Positions 22,709 to 31,872 of a DNA stretch of 38,143 nucleotides are shown here, piece by piece. Below the pieces are notes generated by a model. That model saw only the letters and a program-made list of their open reading frames with translations, made no database searches and had not been told where the DNA came from. Source of the DNA: an uncultured Rhodospirillaceae bacterium (GTDB taxonomy: Bacteria; Pseudomonadota; Alphaproteobacteria; Rhodospirillales; Magnetospirillaceae); assembly GCA_937887565.1 (NCBI GenBank), contig CALABS010000026.1:1-38143 (forward strand). Direction: 5' to 3'. The position numbers and the translations under genes are program-made. The number at the start of each line of letters is the position of its first letter. The stretch's first letter is position 1.

Positions 22709-25624
22709 CTAGTCCTCGTCGTCCTCGGCGGTCGCCCATTCGCGCAAGCGCGCCAGGTGCAGGTAGTCGGAGTATCTGGGCGCCCGATCCGGGTGCGGGC
22801 GGGCCTCGTAGGGGGTCGCGTCGTCGTCGAAGGCGGCGACCAGGCCCCTCAGACCGTCCAGCGCCTCGGCGGCCAACCGCGCCGGGTCGTCGCCGGCCGG
22901 CTTCTCCTCGCCGCCCTCGGCGCCGCCCTTGAGGCGCCAGTAGAGCAGTTGCGACACCTCGCCGGCGGGCACGCCCTCGAAGCCGCCGGCCCGGGCGATG
23001 GCGGCCTCCAGGGGCAGCTGGGGGGCATAGCCGGCGGCCACCTCCCTGGGGGTCGGCGGCTGGCCGGTCTTGTAGTCGATCAACGCGATGGTGCCGTCCT
23101 TGAGCACGTCCACCCGGTCGGCCCGCGCCCGCAGGCGGAAGCGGCCGCCGGGGGCGTCGATCTCCAGTTCGCCCTTGACCTCGGGAAGGATGCGGGCCAC
23201 CAGCGTGCGGCGCTCGCGCTCGGCCGCCACCAGCCAGCGCGCCACCGCCCGGAAGCGCGGCCACCAGAACGCCCACACGCCCGGTCGCGCCAGCTCGGCG
23301 GCGAACACCTCCTCGCCGATGGCCGCCAGCCGGGCCTCGGCGTCGGCGGGAAGATGGTCGGGAAACAGCTCCAGGAAGCGCTCGATGGCTTTGTGGACCA
23401 GCGAGCCGTATTCGGCGGCGCCGGGATCGGCGTCGATGGGGTCGAGCGCCCTGAGCCCCAGCACATGCTTGGCGTAGACGGCGTAGGGGTCGCGCATCCA
23501 GGTCTCGATCTCGGTCACCGACAGGTCGCGGGGGCGGGCGGCGACCGGCGGGCGCGGTGCCGGCCGCCGCGCCGGCTCCTTGGCGGCGGCATCGAGCCGG
23601 GCGTGCCAATCCAGCCACTGGCCGGCATCCTCGGCGAAGGATAGGCCGGCGGCCTCCATCACCGTCTCCAGCCGCAGCAGCCATCGCGACGGCACGGTCG
23701 GGGCGCCCTCGACGCGCACGGACCGGCTGAGCACCACCCGGGGGGCGGCGAAAGCCTGGGCGAAGTCGTGGGCCGCGAGGCCGATGCGGCGTTCGTGCGG
23801 CGGCAGGCCGAAGGCGGCGCGCATGGGCCGGCTCATCCACGGATCGGCGTCGGCCTCGGGCGGCCAGGTCCCCTCGTTGAGGCCGCCCAGCACCATCAGG
23901 TCGGCATGCTGCAGGCGGCCCTCGATGGGTCCCCAGAGGAACACCCGCGGATGCGCCCCCCAGGCCGGCCGCACCACCTGCCCGGCCAGCAGCTCGTCGA
24001 ACAGGGCCGGGTAGGAGGCGGTGGGGATCTCGCCCAGGGCGGGCGCCGCGGCGGTCAGCTCGGCGGCGAACCGGGCCAGCGCCTCGCCGGCCTCGCCCTT
24101 CCACAGCCGCGCCGCGCCGGGCAGCCGGTCGTCGCCGGCCAGCGCCTCGCACACCTCCATATGGGCGCGCACCAGCTCGGCCAAGGGCGCGGTGGCGCGG
24201 TCCAGCACCGAGGCCAGATGCTGGGTCAGGCCGTCCAGCGCGGCCAGGAAGCGGTGCAGGCGGGCATCGGCGGTGGCGGAACGCAATCCGGCCACGCCGG
24301 GGCCGGGCCGGGGGCCGCGCAGGGCGTCGCGGTCCAGGCGTCGGACCAGGGCGCGGAAGGCGGCGGCGTCCTGGCCGCCCGCCGCCAGCGGATGCTTGAG
24401 GCAGGCCAGGGTGGCGTGCGGCGCGAAGCCTTCGGCCACCATGGCCGCCACCAGCCGCGCGAAGGCGCCCGGCCCGGTCAGCGCCAACGGCCGGCCCGCC
24501 GAATCGTCGATGCGGATGTCCCACCGCTCCAGTTCGGCCGCCACCCGCCGCGCCAGTCCGCGGTCGGGGGTGATCAGCGCCGCCGTGCGGCCGTCGGTCT
24601 CGAGCGCGTGGCGCAGCATCAGGGCGATCGCCCCGGCCTCCTCGCGAGGGCCGGGGGCGTCCAGGCGGGTGACCCCGGCCACCGCCGCCGCCGGCAACTC
24701 GGGCAGGTCGCGCCAGGCCTCGCAGGTGGCGGCCGGCCGCAACGCCTCGGAGAGCAGCTTGGCCCGCGCCGCGCGTTCGTCGGGCCGCGGGCGGAAATCG
24801 CGCACCGAATCACGGGGGACGCCAAGGCGCTCCAGCAGCTTCCTGAGGCCGAACTGGGGATGGCTGGCGTCCACCGCCGCCCAACCGGCATTGTCGAGCC
24901 AACGGTCGAGCCCCGGCAGCACCACCCGGCCCCGGGGCAACGCCGCCACCACCGCCAGCAGATCGGCGGTGGCCGGCCGCGAGCCGGTGGAGCCGGCGGC
25001 GATCACCGGTGTCTCGGGGGGGGCGGCCCGCCACTGCCCGGCCAGCGCCATGATGACGCGGTTGACCCGATCCTGGGGGTCGATCTGGCCCCGTTCGGCG
25101 AGAATTCGCGGCCAGGCGTCGGTGACCAGGGCCAGGAACTCCAGCGTCACCTGCCAATGGGCGGCGAAGTCGGCCGGCGCCAGCGCCGCCAGCCGGCCCC
25201 AGTCCAGGCGCTCGATCTGGACCGCGTCCACCAGCTTGGCCAACTCGCCGGCCAGCCGCGCCGCCTGGTCGGGCGACGGCGGGTGGCCGCCGCGCCCGCC
25301 GCCCATGGCCAGCACCAGCCGGGTCAGCAGCAATTGGCGCTCGAGGGCGGTGATGGCCGGGGGGATGTCCAGCGGCTCGTCGGCGGCCAGGTCCACCTCG
25401 TCCTCGTCCACCGCGTCGATGGCCCGCATGCGCGGCAGCAAGAGCGGCGTGCCCCCGGACCGGCGCAGGAACGCCTCGCGCAAGGCGCGGCAGGCGCGCC
25501 GGTTGGGCAGCAGCACGGTCATCGCCGCCAGCCGGAGCGGATCGCCGTCCGCCTCGGCCAGCAACCCGTCGGCCAGGGTGTCGAGGAAGGGCAGCCCGGG
25601 GGTGATGGTGAAAACGCCAGACAC
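22709..25624 (-). CDS. addB: Double-strand break repair protein AddB
   Basis: About 971 aa, the alphaproteobacterial AddB subunit of the AddAB helicase-nuclease (RecBCD counterpart) that resects double-strand breaks for RecA. The N-terminus TITPGLPFLDTLADGLLAEA and VLLPNRRACRALREAFLRR is the degenerate helicase start. The C-terminus has a RecB-type nuclease: EYGSLVHKAIERFLELFP and GTIALIDYKTGQPPT (Asp near 850). I start at a GTG at 25624; upstream codons in the same open frame only translate a genomic repeat. An ATG at 25684, inside that repeat, is the alternative. addA, its obligate partner and usual next gene, is not in the window. Confidence 0.92.
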   Translation of the reverse strand: MSGVFTITPGLPFLDTLADGLLAEADGDPLRLAAMTVLLPNRRACRALREAFLRRSGGTPLLLPRMRAIDAVDEDEVDLAADEPLDIPPAITALERQLLLTRLVLAMGGGRGGHPPSPDQAARLAGELAKLVDAVQIERLDWGRLAALAPADFAAHWQVTLEFLALVTDAWPRILAERGQIDPQDRVNRVIMALAGQWRAAPPETPVIAAGSTGSRPATADLLAVVAALPRGRVVLPGLDRWLDNAGWAAVDASHPQFGLRKLLERLGVPRDSVRDFRPRPDERAARAKLLSEALRPAATCEAWRDLPELPAAAVAGVTRLDAPGPREEAGAIALMLRHALETDGRTAALITPDRGLARRVAAELERWDIRIDDSAGRPLALTGPGAFARLVAAMVAEGFAPHATLACLKHPLAAGGQDAAAFRALVRRLDRDALRGPRPGPGVAGLRSATADARLHRFLAALDGLTQHLASVLDRATAPLAELVRAHMEVCEALAGDDRLPGAARLWKGEAGEALARFAAELTAAAPALGEIPTASYPALFDELLAGQVVRPAWGAHPRVFLWGPIEGRLQHADLMVLGGLNEGTWPPEADADPWMSRPMRAAFGLPPHERRIGLAAHDFAQAFAAPRVVLSRSVRVEGAPTVPSRWLLRLETVMEAAGLSFAEDAGQWLDWHARLDAAAKEPARRPAPRPPVAARPRDLSVTEIETWMRDPYAVYAKHVLGLRALDPIDADPGAAEYGSLVHKAIERFLELFPDHLPADAEARLAAIGEEVFAAELARPGVWAFWWPRFRAVARWLVAAERERRTLVARILPEVKGELEIDAPGGRFRLRARADRVDVLKDGTIALIDYKTGQPPTPREVAAGYAPQLPLEAAIARAGGFEGVPAGEVSQLLYWRLKGGAEGGEEKPAGDDPARLAAEALDGLRGLVAAFDDDATPYEARPHPDRAPRYSDYLHLARLREWATAEDDED

Positions 25625-25630
25625 TGTATC

Positions 25631-25712
25631 CGCCACCCCCGCGAAGGCGGGGGTCCATGGGGACGCCCGCGCGATGCCAGACATGGATCCCCGCCGTCGC
25701 GGGGATGACGAA
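25631..25712. repeat. Double-hairpin interspersed repeat upstream of addB
   Basis: Two hairpins in mirror orientation: ACCCCCGC with GCGGGGGT (25635-25654) and ATCCCCGC with GCGGGGAT (25687-25706). Their flanks GTCCATGG and CATGGATC are also complementary. This matches the common proteobacterial element of the form ATCCCCGC-n-GCGGGGATCCA, found in many genomes including a similar one in Neisseria. It fills the gap between murU and addB and adds spurious codons to the open frame ahead of addB. Confidence 0.85.
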
Positions 25713-25718
25713 ACGCCG

Positions 25719-26429
25719 CTACCCCTCCTCCCCGAGCAGCGCGTCCACCTCGGGCAGGGCGTCGGGAGTGCCGACATGGAACCAGCGGCCGTCGTGGACG
25801 ATGCCGAACAGGCGGCCGTCCTCCAGCGCGCGGTCGTACAGCACGTTCAACGAGAATTTGCCCGATGGCGCGCCGGCGAACAAGCGCGGGGACAGGATCT
25901 GCACCCCCGAGAACAGCAGCGGCGCCACCTCGCGCGCCTTCCGGCGGCGGGGCACGCCCTGGGGATCGAGGAAGAAGTCGCCCTGGCCCTCGTAGCCGAC
26001 GGCGGTGGCGGTGGGCTGCATCAGCAGCAGCGCGTCCATGCGGCCGTCGTCCCAGGCGCCGGTCAGCCGGTCGAGGGCCGGCACGGCGCCGTCGGTCCAG
26101 ATGATGTCGCTGTTGACCACGTAGAACGGAGCCTCGCCCAGCAGCGGCAGGGCCTTGGCGACGCCGCCGCCGGTCTCCAGCAGCTCCGGCTCGTGGGAGA
26201 TGACGATATCCCCCCGCCCCGCCAGATGCGCCCGCACCTTGTCCGCCAGCCAGTGGGTGTTGACCACCTTGGCCGTCACCCCGGCCGCGTCCAGGTGGTC
26301 CAGCGCCCGGTCCAGCATGGTGCGGCCGGCCACAGCGACCAGCGGCTTGGGGGTGTGCTCGGTGATGGGCCGCATCCTGAGGCCCAGGCCGGCGGCCAGG
26401 ACCATGGCGTGGTTGGGGTGGAAACTCAT
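25719..26429 (-). CDS. murU: N-acetylmuramate-1-phosphate uridylyltransferase-like nucleotidyltransferase
   Basis: A 236-aa sugar-1-phosphate nucleotidyltransferase. The signature AMVLAAGLGLRMRPITEHTP followed by KPLVAVAGRTMLDRALDH is the NTP-binding loop, and FYVVNSDIIWTDGA holds the metal-binding Asp. WFHVGTPDALPEVDALLG closes the protein. Next to a sugar kinase of the AmgK type it fits MurU, which makes UDP-MurNAc from recycled MurNAc-1-phosphate. It overlaps the kinase by four bases. The substrate is inferred from family and context. Confidence 0.88.
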   Translation of the reverse strand: MSFHPNHAMVLAAGLGLRMRPITEHTPKPLVAVAGRTMLDRALDHLDAAGVTAKVVNTHWLADKVRAHLAGRGDIVISHEPELLETGGGVAKALPLLGEAPFYVVNSDIIWTDGAVPALDRLTGAWDDGRMDALLLMQPTATAVGYEGQGDFFLDPQGVPRRRKAREVAPLLFSGVQILSPRLFAGAPSGKFSLNVLYDRALEDGRLFGIVHDGRWFHVGTPDALPEVDALLGEEG

Positions 26430-27418
26430 GGGGAGGGAACGATCCTCTTGTCGGCCGGGATGTGCCGATCCAGCCACTCCCTGACCGCCGCCAGCGCCGG
26501 ATGGGCGCAAGCCGCGTCCAGCAGCCGCCAGACGCGCGGGATGTGCCCAAGATAGATGGGCTTGCCGTCGCGCTTGCACAACCGGGTGAAGATGCCGATC
26601 ACCTTGGCATGGCGCTGGGCGGCCATCACCGCCCACGACGCCGCGAAGGCGTCGCGGTCCAGGTCGGGGAAGCGCGCCAGGTAGCGGTCCTTCATGCGGG
26701 CGACCAGCCCGGGGTCGATGTCGCGCCGCGCGTCCTCCAGCAGCGACATCAGGTCGTAGGTCACGGGGCCGGCCACCGCGTCCTGGAAGTCCAGCAGGCC
26801 GCAGGCGGCGAGGCCGTCGCGGGGCAGCAGCATCAGGTTGTCCACATGGAAATCCCTCAGCACCAGCGTGTCCGGCACCGCCCGGGCGACGGCGAACAGG
26901 CCGCGCCACAGGTCGACATAGCCGGCCCGCGCGTCGGCCGGCAGGGGCGCGCCCGCCACCGCCGGCAGGTACCAGTCGGTCAGCAGGGTGGCCTCGGCCA
27001 GCAGGCGGTCGTCGTCGTAGGGATCCAGATGGATGGGGATGGCGTCGGGCTGCGCGTGCAGCTCGGCCAGCACGTCCACCGCCAGGGCGTAGAGCGCCTC
27101 CTCGTCGGCGCCCCGGGCCAGCAGGCGGGTATAGGTGTCGTCGCCCAGATCCTCCAGCAGCAGCAGCCCGGCGTCGGGGTCCAGCGCCATCAGCTGCGGC
27201 GCGCTCAGGCCCAGCCGCTGCAGGTGCATGGCCATGCGCATGAAGGGGCGCACGTCCTCCTTGGGCGGCGGCGCGTCCATCAGCACGGCGCGGCGGTCGC
27301 CCAGGCACAGGCGGTCGTAATGGCGGAAGCTGGCGTCGCCGGCCAGGCGGCCGCGTTCGGCGGCGCCCCATCCGGCACGGGTCAGGAAGGCCTGGATCAG
27401 CGCCTCGCGCTCGCTCAT
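26426..27418 (-). CDS. amgK: AmgK-like anomeric MurNAc/GlcNAc kinase
   Basis: A 330-aa aminoglycoside-phosphotransferase-fold kinase. The nucleotide part is WGAAERGRLAGDASFRHYDR; the catalytic loop is LVLRDFHVDNLMLLP (Asp acts as base, Asn binds metal) and the second metal motif LLDFQDAVAGPVTYDLMSLL. In AmgK/MurU systems this enzyme phosphorylates MurNAc and GlcNAc at C1 for direct return to peptidoglycan precursors. It overlaps tsaE upstream and murU downstream by four bases each, so the three are probably translated together. Confidence 0.88.
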   Translation of the reverse strand: MSEREALIQAFLTRAGWGAAERGRLAGDASFRHYDRLCLGDRRAVLMDAPPPKEDVRPFMRMAMHLQRLGLSAPQLMALDPDAGLLLLEDLGDDTYTRLLARGADEEALYALAVDVLAELHAQPDAIPIHLDPYDDDRLLAEATLLTDWYLPAVAGAPLPADARAGYVDLWRGLFAVARAVPDTLVLRDFHVDNLMLLPRDGLAACGLLDFQDAVAGPVTYDLMSLLEDARRDIDPGLVARMKDRYLARFPDLDRDAFAASWAVMAAQRHAKVIGIFTRLCKRDGKPIYLGHIPRVWRLLDAACAHPALAAVREWLDRHIPADKRIVPSP

Positions 27419-27891
27419 GTCTCGAACTCTCCCATGCGGTCGTCCCACGCCCCGGCATGGGAAATCAGGGTGGCGCGGCGCGAGGTCTCGTCGGCGCCGG
27501 CCGACAGCGCCACCTCCAGCCGGCCGCGCGGCATCAGCCGGCCCAGGCGGTCGGGCCACTCGATGAGGCAGATGCCGTCGGCGAAGGCCTCCTCGATGCC
27601 CAGTTCCCAGGCGTCGTCGGGCTCGTCCAGGCGATAGAGGTCGAAATGCCAGACCAGCCCGGCGGCGCCCTCGTAGGTCTGGACCAGGGTGAAGGTCGGG
27701 CTGGGGACCTCCTCGTCGGGGCCGGTCAGCGCGCGAACGAAGGCCCGCGCCAGCGTGCTCTTGCCGGCCCCCAGCTCGCCCCTGAGCGCGATCACGTCGC
27801 CGTCGCGTGCCAGCCGCGCCAGGCGGGCGCCCAGGCGGAGGGTGGCGGCTTCGTCGGCGAGGTCCAGCGTCACGGTCATGGGGGAGGTCAT
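27415..27891 (-). CDS. tsaE: tRNA threonylcarbamoyladenosine biosynthesis protein TsaE
   Basis: A 158-aa P-loop ATPase that works with TsaB and TsaD to put the threonylcarbamoyl group on A37 of ANN-decoding tRNAs. The Walker A is ALRGELGAGKSTLARAFVRA; PSPTFTLVQTYEG and WHFDLYRLDEPDD are the family motifs, and CLIEWPDRLGRLMP the Walker B-like region. I start at 27891, where GGCGGGG is near; an ATG 12 bases later lacks a ribosome site. It lies 43 bases after xerC and overlaps amgK. Confidence 0.94.
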   Translation of the reverse strand: MTSPMTVTLDLADEAATLRLGARLARLARDGDVIALRGELGAGKSTLARAFVRALTGPDEEVPSPTFTLVQTYEGAAGLVWHFDLYRLDEPDDAWELGIEEAFADGICLIEWPDRLGRLMPRGRLEVALSAGADETSRRATLISHAGAWDDRMGEFET

Positions 27892-27934
27892 ACCCCGCCC
27901 GGGCGTGGCGCGCAAATCCCCAAAAGGGCGAGCG

Positions 27935-28885
27935 TCAAACCTTCACCCTGGCCCTTGGATGGGCGTCGCGGTAGACGCGGCCCAGGCGCTCGGCGTCGAC
28001 GGCGGTGTAGCGCTGGGTGGTGGACAGCGACGAATGGCCCAGCAGCTCCTGGATGGTGCGCAGGTCGCCGCCGCCGGCCAGCAGGTGGGTGGCGAAGGAA
28101 TGGCGCAGCGCGTGCGGCGTGGCGCTGTCGGGCAGGCCCAGCAGCAGCCGCAGCCGCCGCATCTGCCGCTGCACCACGCCGGGGTTGAGGCGGCCGCCCC
28201 GGGCGCCGCAGAACAGCGGCCGCTGCGGCTCGCCGGGATAGGGGCATTGGCGCAGATAGTCGGCGATGGCCTCGCGCACCACCGGCAGCACCGGGACCAC
28301 CCGCTGCTTGCGGCCCTTGCCGGTGACCACCATGGTGTCGCCGCGCGGGATGTCGCGGCGGTCGAGCGCCAGCGCCTCGCCCAGGCGCAGGCCGCAGCCG
28401 TAGAGCAGGGTGAACAGGGCGACGTCGCGGGCCGCCAGCCACGGCTCGTCATGCAGCTCGGCGGCGGTGGACAGCGCCTCCAGCGCCTCGTCGGCGGCCA
28501 GCGCCTTGGGCAGCGTGCGCGGCGGCCGGGGACTTTTCACCGCCCCCACCGCCGGGTTGTGGACCAGCCCGGCGCGGTCGAGGAACTTGAAGAAGCCCCT
28601 GAGCGTGCTCATCAGCCGCGCCATGCTGGACCGCGCCAGCCCCTCGCCCTGGCGGGCGGCCAGGAAGGCGCGGAAATCGGCCGGCGTCAGCCCGCCCAGC
28701 GTCTCGAGCCCCGGCTCGGCGCCGGTATGGGCGGCCAGGAAGGCCAGGAAGGCGGCCAGGTCGCGCGAATAGCCGTCCAGCGTGTGGCGGCTGGCCCGCC
28801 TTTCGCCCTCCAGCCAGCCCCGCCACGCCTCGACCTGCCGCAACAGGTCGGGGGCGCCGGCGAAATGGATGGGGGCGGCGGGCAT
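27935..28885 (-). CDS. xerC: Tyrosine recombinase XerC
   Basis: A 316-aa site-specific recombinase that resolves chromosome dimers at dif with XerD. The N-terminal core-binding domain (1-110) and catalytic domain carry the full active site: Arg167 in GCGLRLGEAL, Lys190 in VTGKGRKQR, His258 and Arg261 in PHALRHSFATHLL, His284 in LLGHSSLSTTQRYT and the nucleophile Tyr293. The ATG lies one base after the DUF484 stop, the usual XerC partner gene. An integrase of a mobile element is unlikely given this context. Confidence 0.94.
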   Translation of the reverse strand: MPAAPIHFAGAPDLLRQVEAWRGWLEGERRASRHTLDGYSRDLAAFLAFLAAHTGAEPGLETLGGLTPADFRAFLAARQGEGLARSSMARLMSTLRGFFKFLDRAGLVHNPAVGAVKSPRPPRTLPKALAADEALEALSTAAELHDEPWLAARDVALFTLLYGCGLRLGEALALDRRDIPRGDTMVVTGKGRKQRVVPVLPVVREAIADYLRQCPYPGEPQRPLFCGARGGRLNPGVVQRQMRRLRLLLGLPDSATPHALRHSFATHLLAGGGDLRTIQELLGHSSLSTTQRYTAVDAERLGRVYRDAHPRARVKV

Positions 28886-28886
28886 G

Positions 28887-29585
28887 TCAGCCCACGAACC
28901 GCCGCACGCAGCCTTCCACCACCCGGCCGAGGAAGTTGAGCAGGTCGGTGGCCTGGCCGGCGTGGAAGGTGCGGCCGTGACGCGAGCCCAGGCACAGCAG
29001 GCCGGGCGGGCTGGCGCCGCCGGGGCAGAGGCGGACCATGGCGGCCGAGCGCACCAGATCGGCGGCCTCGCCGAACAGGGCGGGGTCGCCGGGCAGTTCA
29101 TCGGACAGGGCGCAATCGCGGTCGGGGCCGCCGACCACCTTGAACACGGTTCCGGGATCGATGCGGGGGATGTCGGCCAGGACGCGATCCGACAGCTCGA
29201 ACCGCAACGTCGCCACGTCCACGTCCAGAAGCGTCGGCAGGTCGTCGGTGACCACCCGCGCCAGCGCCTCCAGGCTATCGGCCGCCAGCAGTTCCAGCAC
29301 CGCCCGATGGGTGCGGCTCTGGGTGCTCATGTTGGAGCGGCTGGTGGTGATCAGGTGCTCGGCGGCGCCGCGCACGTCGTCCATCTCGTCGCGCAGGCGG
29401 TCGATCATGTAGAGCTGGAGATCGAGCACGCCGTCGTCGCCGTCGAACCTGGACGGCGGCGACAGCACCAGGGCCAGGTCCGGATGGCGGATCAGGAAGT
29501 CCGGATGGCGGCGCAGATAGTCGGCCACCCGCTCGTCGGCGAGCGGGGTGTCGGCCAGGAGGGCGTCGTCACGCTTGCGGGCCAT
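28887..29585 (-). CDS. DUF484 family protein
   Basis: A 232-aa GAF-like protein of DUF484, almost always found just upstream of xerC. The N-terminus ADERVADYLRRHPDFLIRHP is the family hallmark, followed by a coiled-coil (LQLYMIDRLRDEMDDVRG) and a GAF-like half ending ATDLLNFLGRVVEGCVRRF. The molecular function is unknown. The ATG is preceded by AAGGAG. It opens the long minus-strand run to addB and is divergent from priA, with 73 bases between starts. Confidence 0.92.
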   Translation of the reverse strand: MARKRDDALLADTPLADERVADYLRRHPDFLIRHPDLALVLSPPSRFDGDDGVLDLQLYMIDRLRDEMDDVRGAAEHLITTSRSNMSTQSRTHRAVLELLAADSLEALARVVTDDLPTLLDVDVATLRFELSDRVLADIPRIDPGTVFKVVGGPDRDCALSDELPGDPALFGEAADLVRSAAMVRLCPGGASPPGLLCLGSRHGRTFHAGQATDLLNFLGRVVEGCVRRFVG

Positions 29586-29658
29586 GGGCTCCTTGCCTTG
29601 CTGCGGTGATCGTCTCTGCGGGGCTGTTTCTCGCATGCGATCGGGCTACAGTCTAGCC

Positions 29659-31872
29659 ATGCATTCGCCCCCCCTCAACTCCACCCCTTCGTCCACGCCC
29701 CCCACTTTCGGCCCCGGCGCGCGCGTCGCGGTGCTGCTGCCGCTGCCGTTGGGCGGCGCCTACGACTACCGCGTCGGCGACGAACCGGTGGCGGAGGGGG
29801 ATTTCGTCGAGGTGCCGCTGGGGCGCCGCACCGTGACCGGGGTGGTGTGGCGGGCCGGCGACGGCGAACTGGAAGCCGGGCGGCTGCGCGCCGTCGGCCG
29901 CCGGCTGCCCTGCCGGCCGCTGCCCGAGGCCACGCGGCGGTTCATCGATTGGGTGGCCGCCTATACGGTGTCGCCGCCCGGGGCGGTCCTGAAGATGGCC
30001 ATGAGCGTGCCCCAGGCCCTGGAACCCGCCCACGGCGTCAAGGCGCTCCGGCTGGCGCCCCCGCCGCCCGACCTCAAGATGACCGCCGCCCGCCGCCGGG
30101 TGCTGGCGGCCGCCGCCGGCCTGCCGCCGCTGCCGGCCGCCGAGTTGGCCCGCGAGACCGGGGTGGGACCGGCGGTGATCAGGGGGCTGGCCGAGGCCGG
30201 CGCCCTGACGGCGGTGGAGTTGCCCCGCCCCCCGCTGTTCGCCCCGCCCGACCACGCCCAGCCCGGCCCCTCCCTGTCGCCCGGCCAGCACGAGGCCGCC
30301 GCCGCCCTGGTCGCGGCCTTGGGCGGCGGCTTCTCGGTGTCGCTGATCGACGGCGTCACCGGGTCGGGCAAGACCGAGGTCTATTTCGAGGCGGTGGCCG
30401 CCGCCCTGGCACGCGGGCGCCAGGTGCTGGTGCTGCTGCCCGAGATCGCGCTGTCGTCCCAGTGGCTGGGCCGCTTCCGCGCCCGCTTCGGGGTCGAGCC
30501 GGCCCAGTGGCATTCGGACCTGTCGGACGGCCGCCGCCGCGACAGCTGGCGGGCGGTGGCCTCGGGCGAGGCCCGGGTGGTGGTCGGCGCCCGCTCGGCG
30601 CTGTTCCTGCCCTTCGCCGATCTGGGGCTGATCGTGGTCGACGAGGAGCACGACGGCGCCTTCAAGCAGGAGGACCACGTCCCCTACCACGCCCGCGACA
30701 TGGCGGTGGTGCGCGGCCGCATCGGCGGATTTCCGGTGGTGCTGGCCTCGGCGACGCCGTCGCTGGAGACCCTGGCCAACGTCCAGGCCGGCCGCTACCG
30801 GCGCCTGCACCTGCCCAACCGCCACGCCGGCGCCGCCCTGCCCGACATCGAGGTGGTGGACCTGCGACGCACGCCCCCCGAGCGCGGCCACTGGCTGGCG
30901 CCGCCGGCGGTCACGGCCCTGGCCGACACGCTGGCGGCCGGCGAGCAGGCCATGCTGTTCCTCAACCGGCGCGGCTATGCTCCGCTGACCCTGTGCCGCG
31001 CCTGCGGCTTCCGCCTGCAATGCCCCCACTGCACCGCCTGGCTGGTCGAGCACCGCCTGCGCGGGCGCATGGTGTGCCACCATTGCGGCCATTTCATCAC
31101 CCCGCCGAGCAGGTGCCCGGAATGCGAGGCCGAGGACAGCTTCGCCGCCTGCGGGCCGGGGGTCGAGCGTATCGCTGAGGAGGTCATGGCCCGCTTCCCC
31201 GCCGCCCGGGTGTCGATCATGGCCTCGGACACCATGGCCGGCCCGCACGCGGCGGCGGAATACGTGCGCCGGGTCGCCGACCACGAGATCGACATCCTGA
31301 TCGGCACCCAGATCGTCGCCAAGGGCTACCACTTCCCCATGCTGACCCTGGTGGGGGTGGTGGACGCCGACCTTGGCCTGGAGGGCGGCGACCTGCGGGC
31401 CGGCGAGCGCACCCACCAGCTGCTGGCCCAGGTGGCCGGCCGCGCCGGCCGCGCCGAGCGCCCCGGCCGGGTGATGCTGCAGACCTACGAGCCCGGCCAT
31501 CCGGTGCTGCGGGCGCTGGTCACCGGCGACCGCGATGCCTTCATCGCCGCCGAGGCCGAGGCCCGACGCGCCGCCGGCATGCCCCCCTACGGCCGCCTGG
31601 CCGCGCTGGTGCTGTCGGGGCCCGACGCCGGCGAACTGGACGAGTTCGCCCGCCGCCTCGCCCGCGCCGCCCCCCGGGTCGAGGGTGTCGACATCCTGGG
31701 CCCCGCCCCGGCGCCGCTGGCGCTGCTGCGGGGGCGCCACCGCCGCCGCTTCCTGGTCAAGGCGCCGCGCGCCGCCAACCTGCAGGCGCTGCTGCGCGAC
31801 TGGCTGGGCCGCCTGCCGCCGCCGGGCCGGGTGCGGGTGCAGGTGGACGTGGACCCGTACAGCTTCCTTTGA
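29659..31872 (+). CDS. priA: Primosomal protein N' (PriA helicase)
   Basis: A 737-aa 3'-5' helicase that restarts stalled replication forks by reloading the primosome. The N-terminal DNA-binding part (VLLPLPLGGAYDYRVGDEPV, FVEVPLGRRTVTGVVW) is followed by a winged-helix region, Walker A GVTGSGKTEVY (about 232-242), Walker B region VVDEEHDGAFKQ, and the zinc-binding insert with four Cys pairs (CRACGF, CPHC, CHHCGH, CPEC). Helicase motifs V and VI appear as ILIGTQIVAKGYHFP and LLAQVAGRAGRAERPG. It starts at the ATG giving MHSPPLN. The atp operon follows after 351 bases. Confidence 0.96.
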   Translation: MHSPPLNSTPSSTPPTFGPGARVAVLLPLPLGGAYDYRVGDEPVAEGDFVEVPLGRRTVTGVVWRAGDGELEAGRLRAVGRRLPCRPLPEATRRFIDWVAAYTVSPPGAVLKMAMSVPQALEPAHGVKALRLAPPPPDLKMTAARRRVLAAAAGLPPLPAAELARETGVGPAVIRGLAEAGALTAVELPRPPLFAPPDHAQPGPSLSPGQHEAAAALVAALGGGFSVSLIDGVTGSGKTEVYFEAVAAALARGRQVLVLLPEIALSSQWLGRFRARFGVEPAQWHSDLSDGRRRDSWRAVASGEARVVVGARSALFLPFADLGLIVVDEEHDGAFKQEDHVPYHARDMAVVRGRIGGFPVVLASATPSLETLANVQAGRYRRLHLPNRHAGAALPDIEVVDLRRTPPERGHWLAPPAVTALADTLAAGEQAMLFLNRRGYAPLTLCRACGFRLQCPHCTAWLVEHRLRGRMVCHHCGHFITPPSRCPECEAEDSFAACGPGVERIAEEVMARFPAARVSIMASDTMAGPHAAAEYVRRVADHEIDILIGTQIVAKGYHFPMLTLVGVVDADLGLEGGDLRAGERTHQLLAQVAGRAGRAERPGRVMLQTYEPGHPVLRALVTGDRDAFIAAEAEARRAAGMPPYGRLAALVLSGPDAGELDEFARRLARAAPRVEGVDILGPAPAPLALLRGRHRRRFLVKAPRAANLQALLRDWLGRLPPPGRVRVQVDVDPYSFL

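Noticed and set aside
27935..28885. XerC as the integrase of a mobile element
   Set aside because: The DUF484-xerC pairing, normal length and housekeeping neighbours point to chromosomal XerC.
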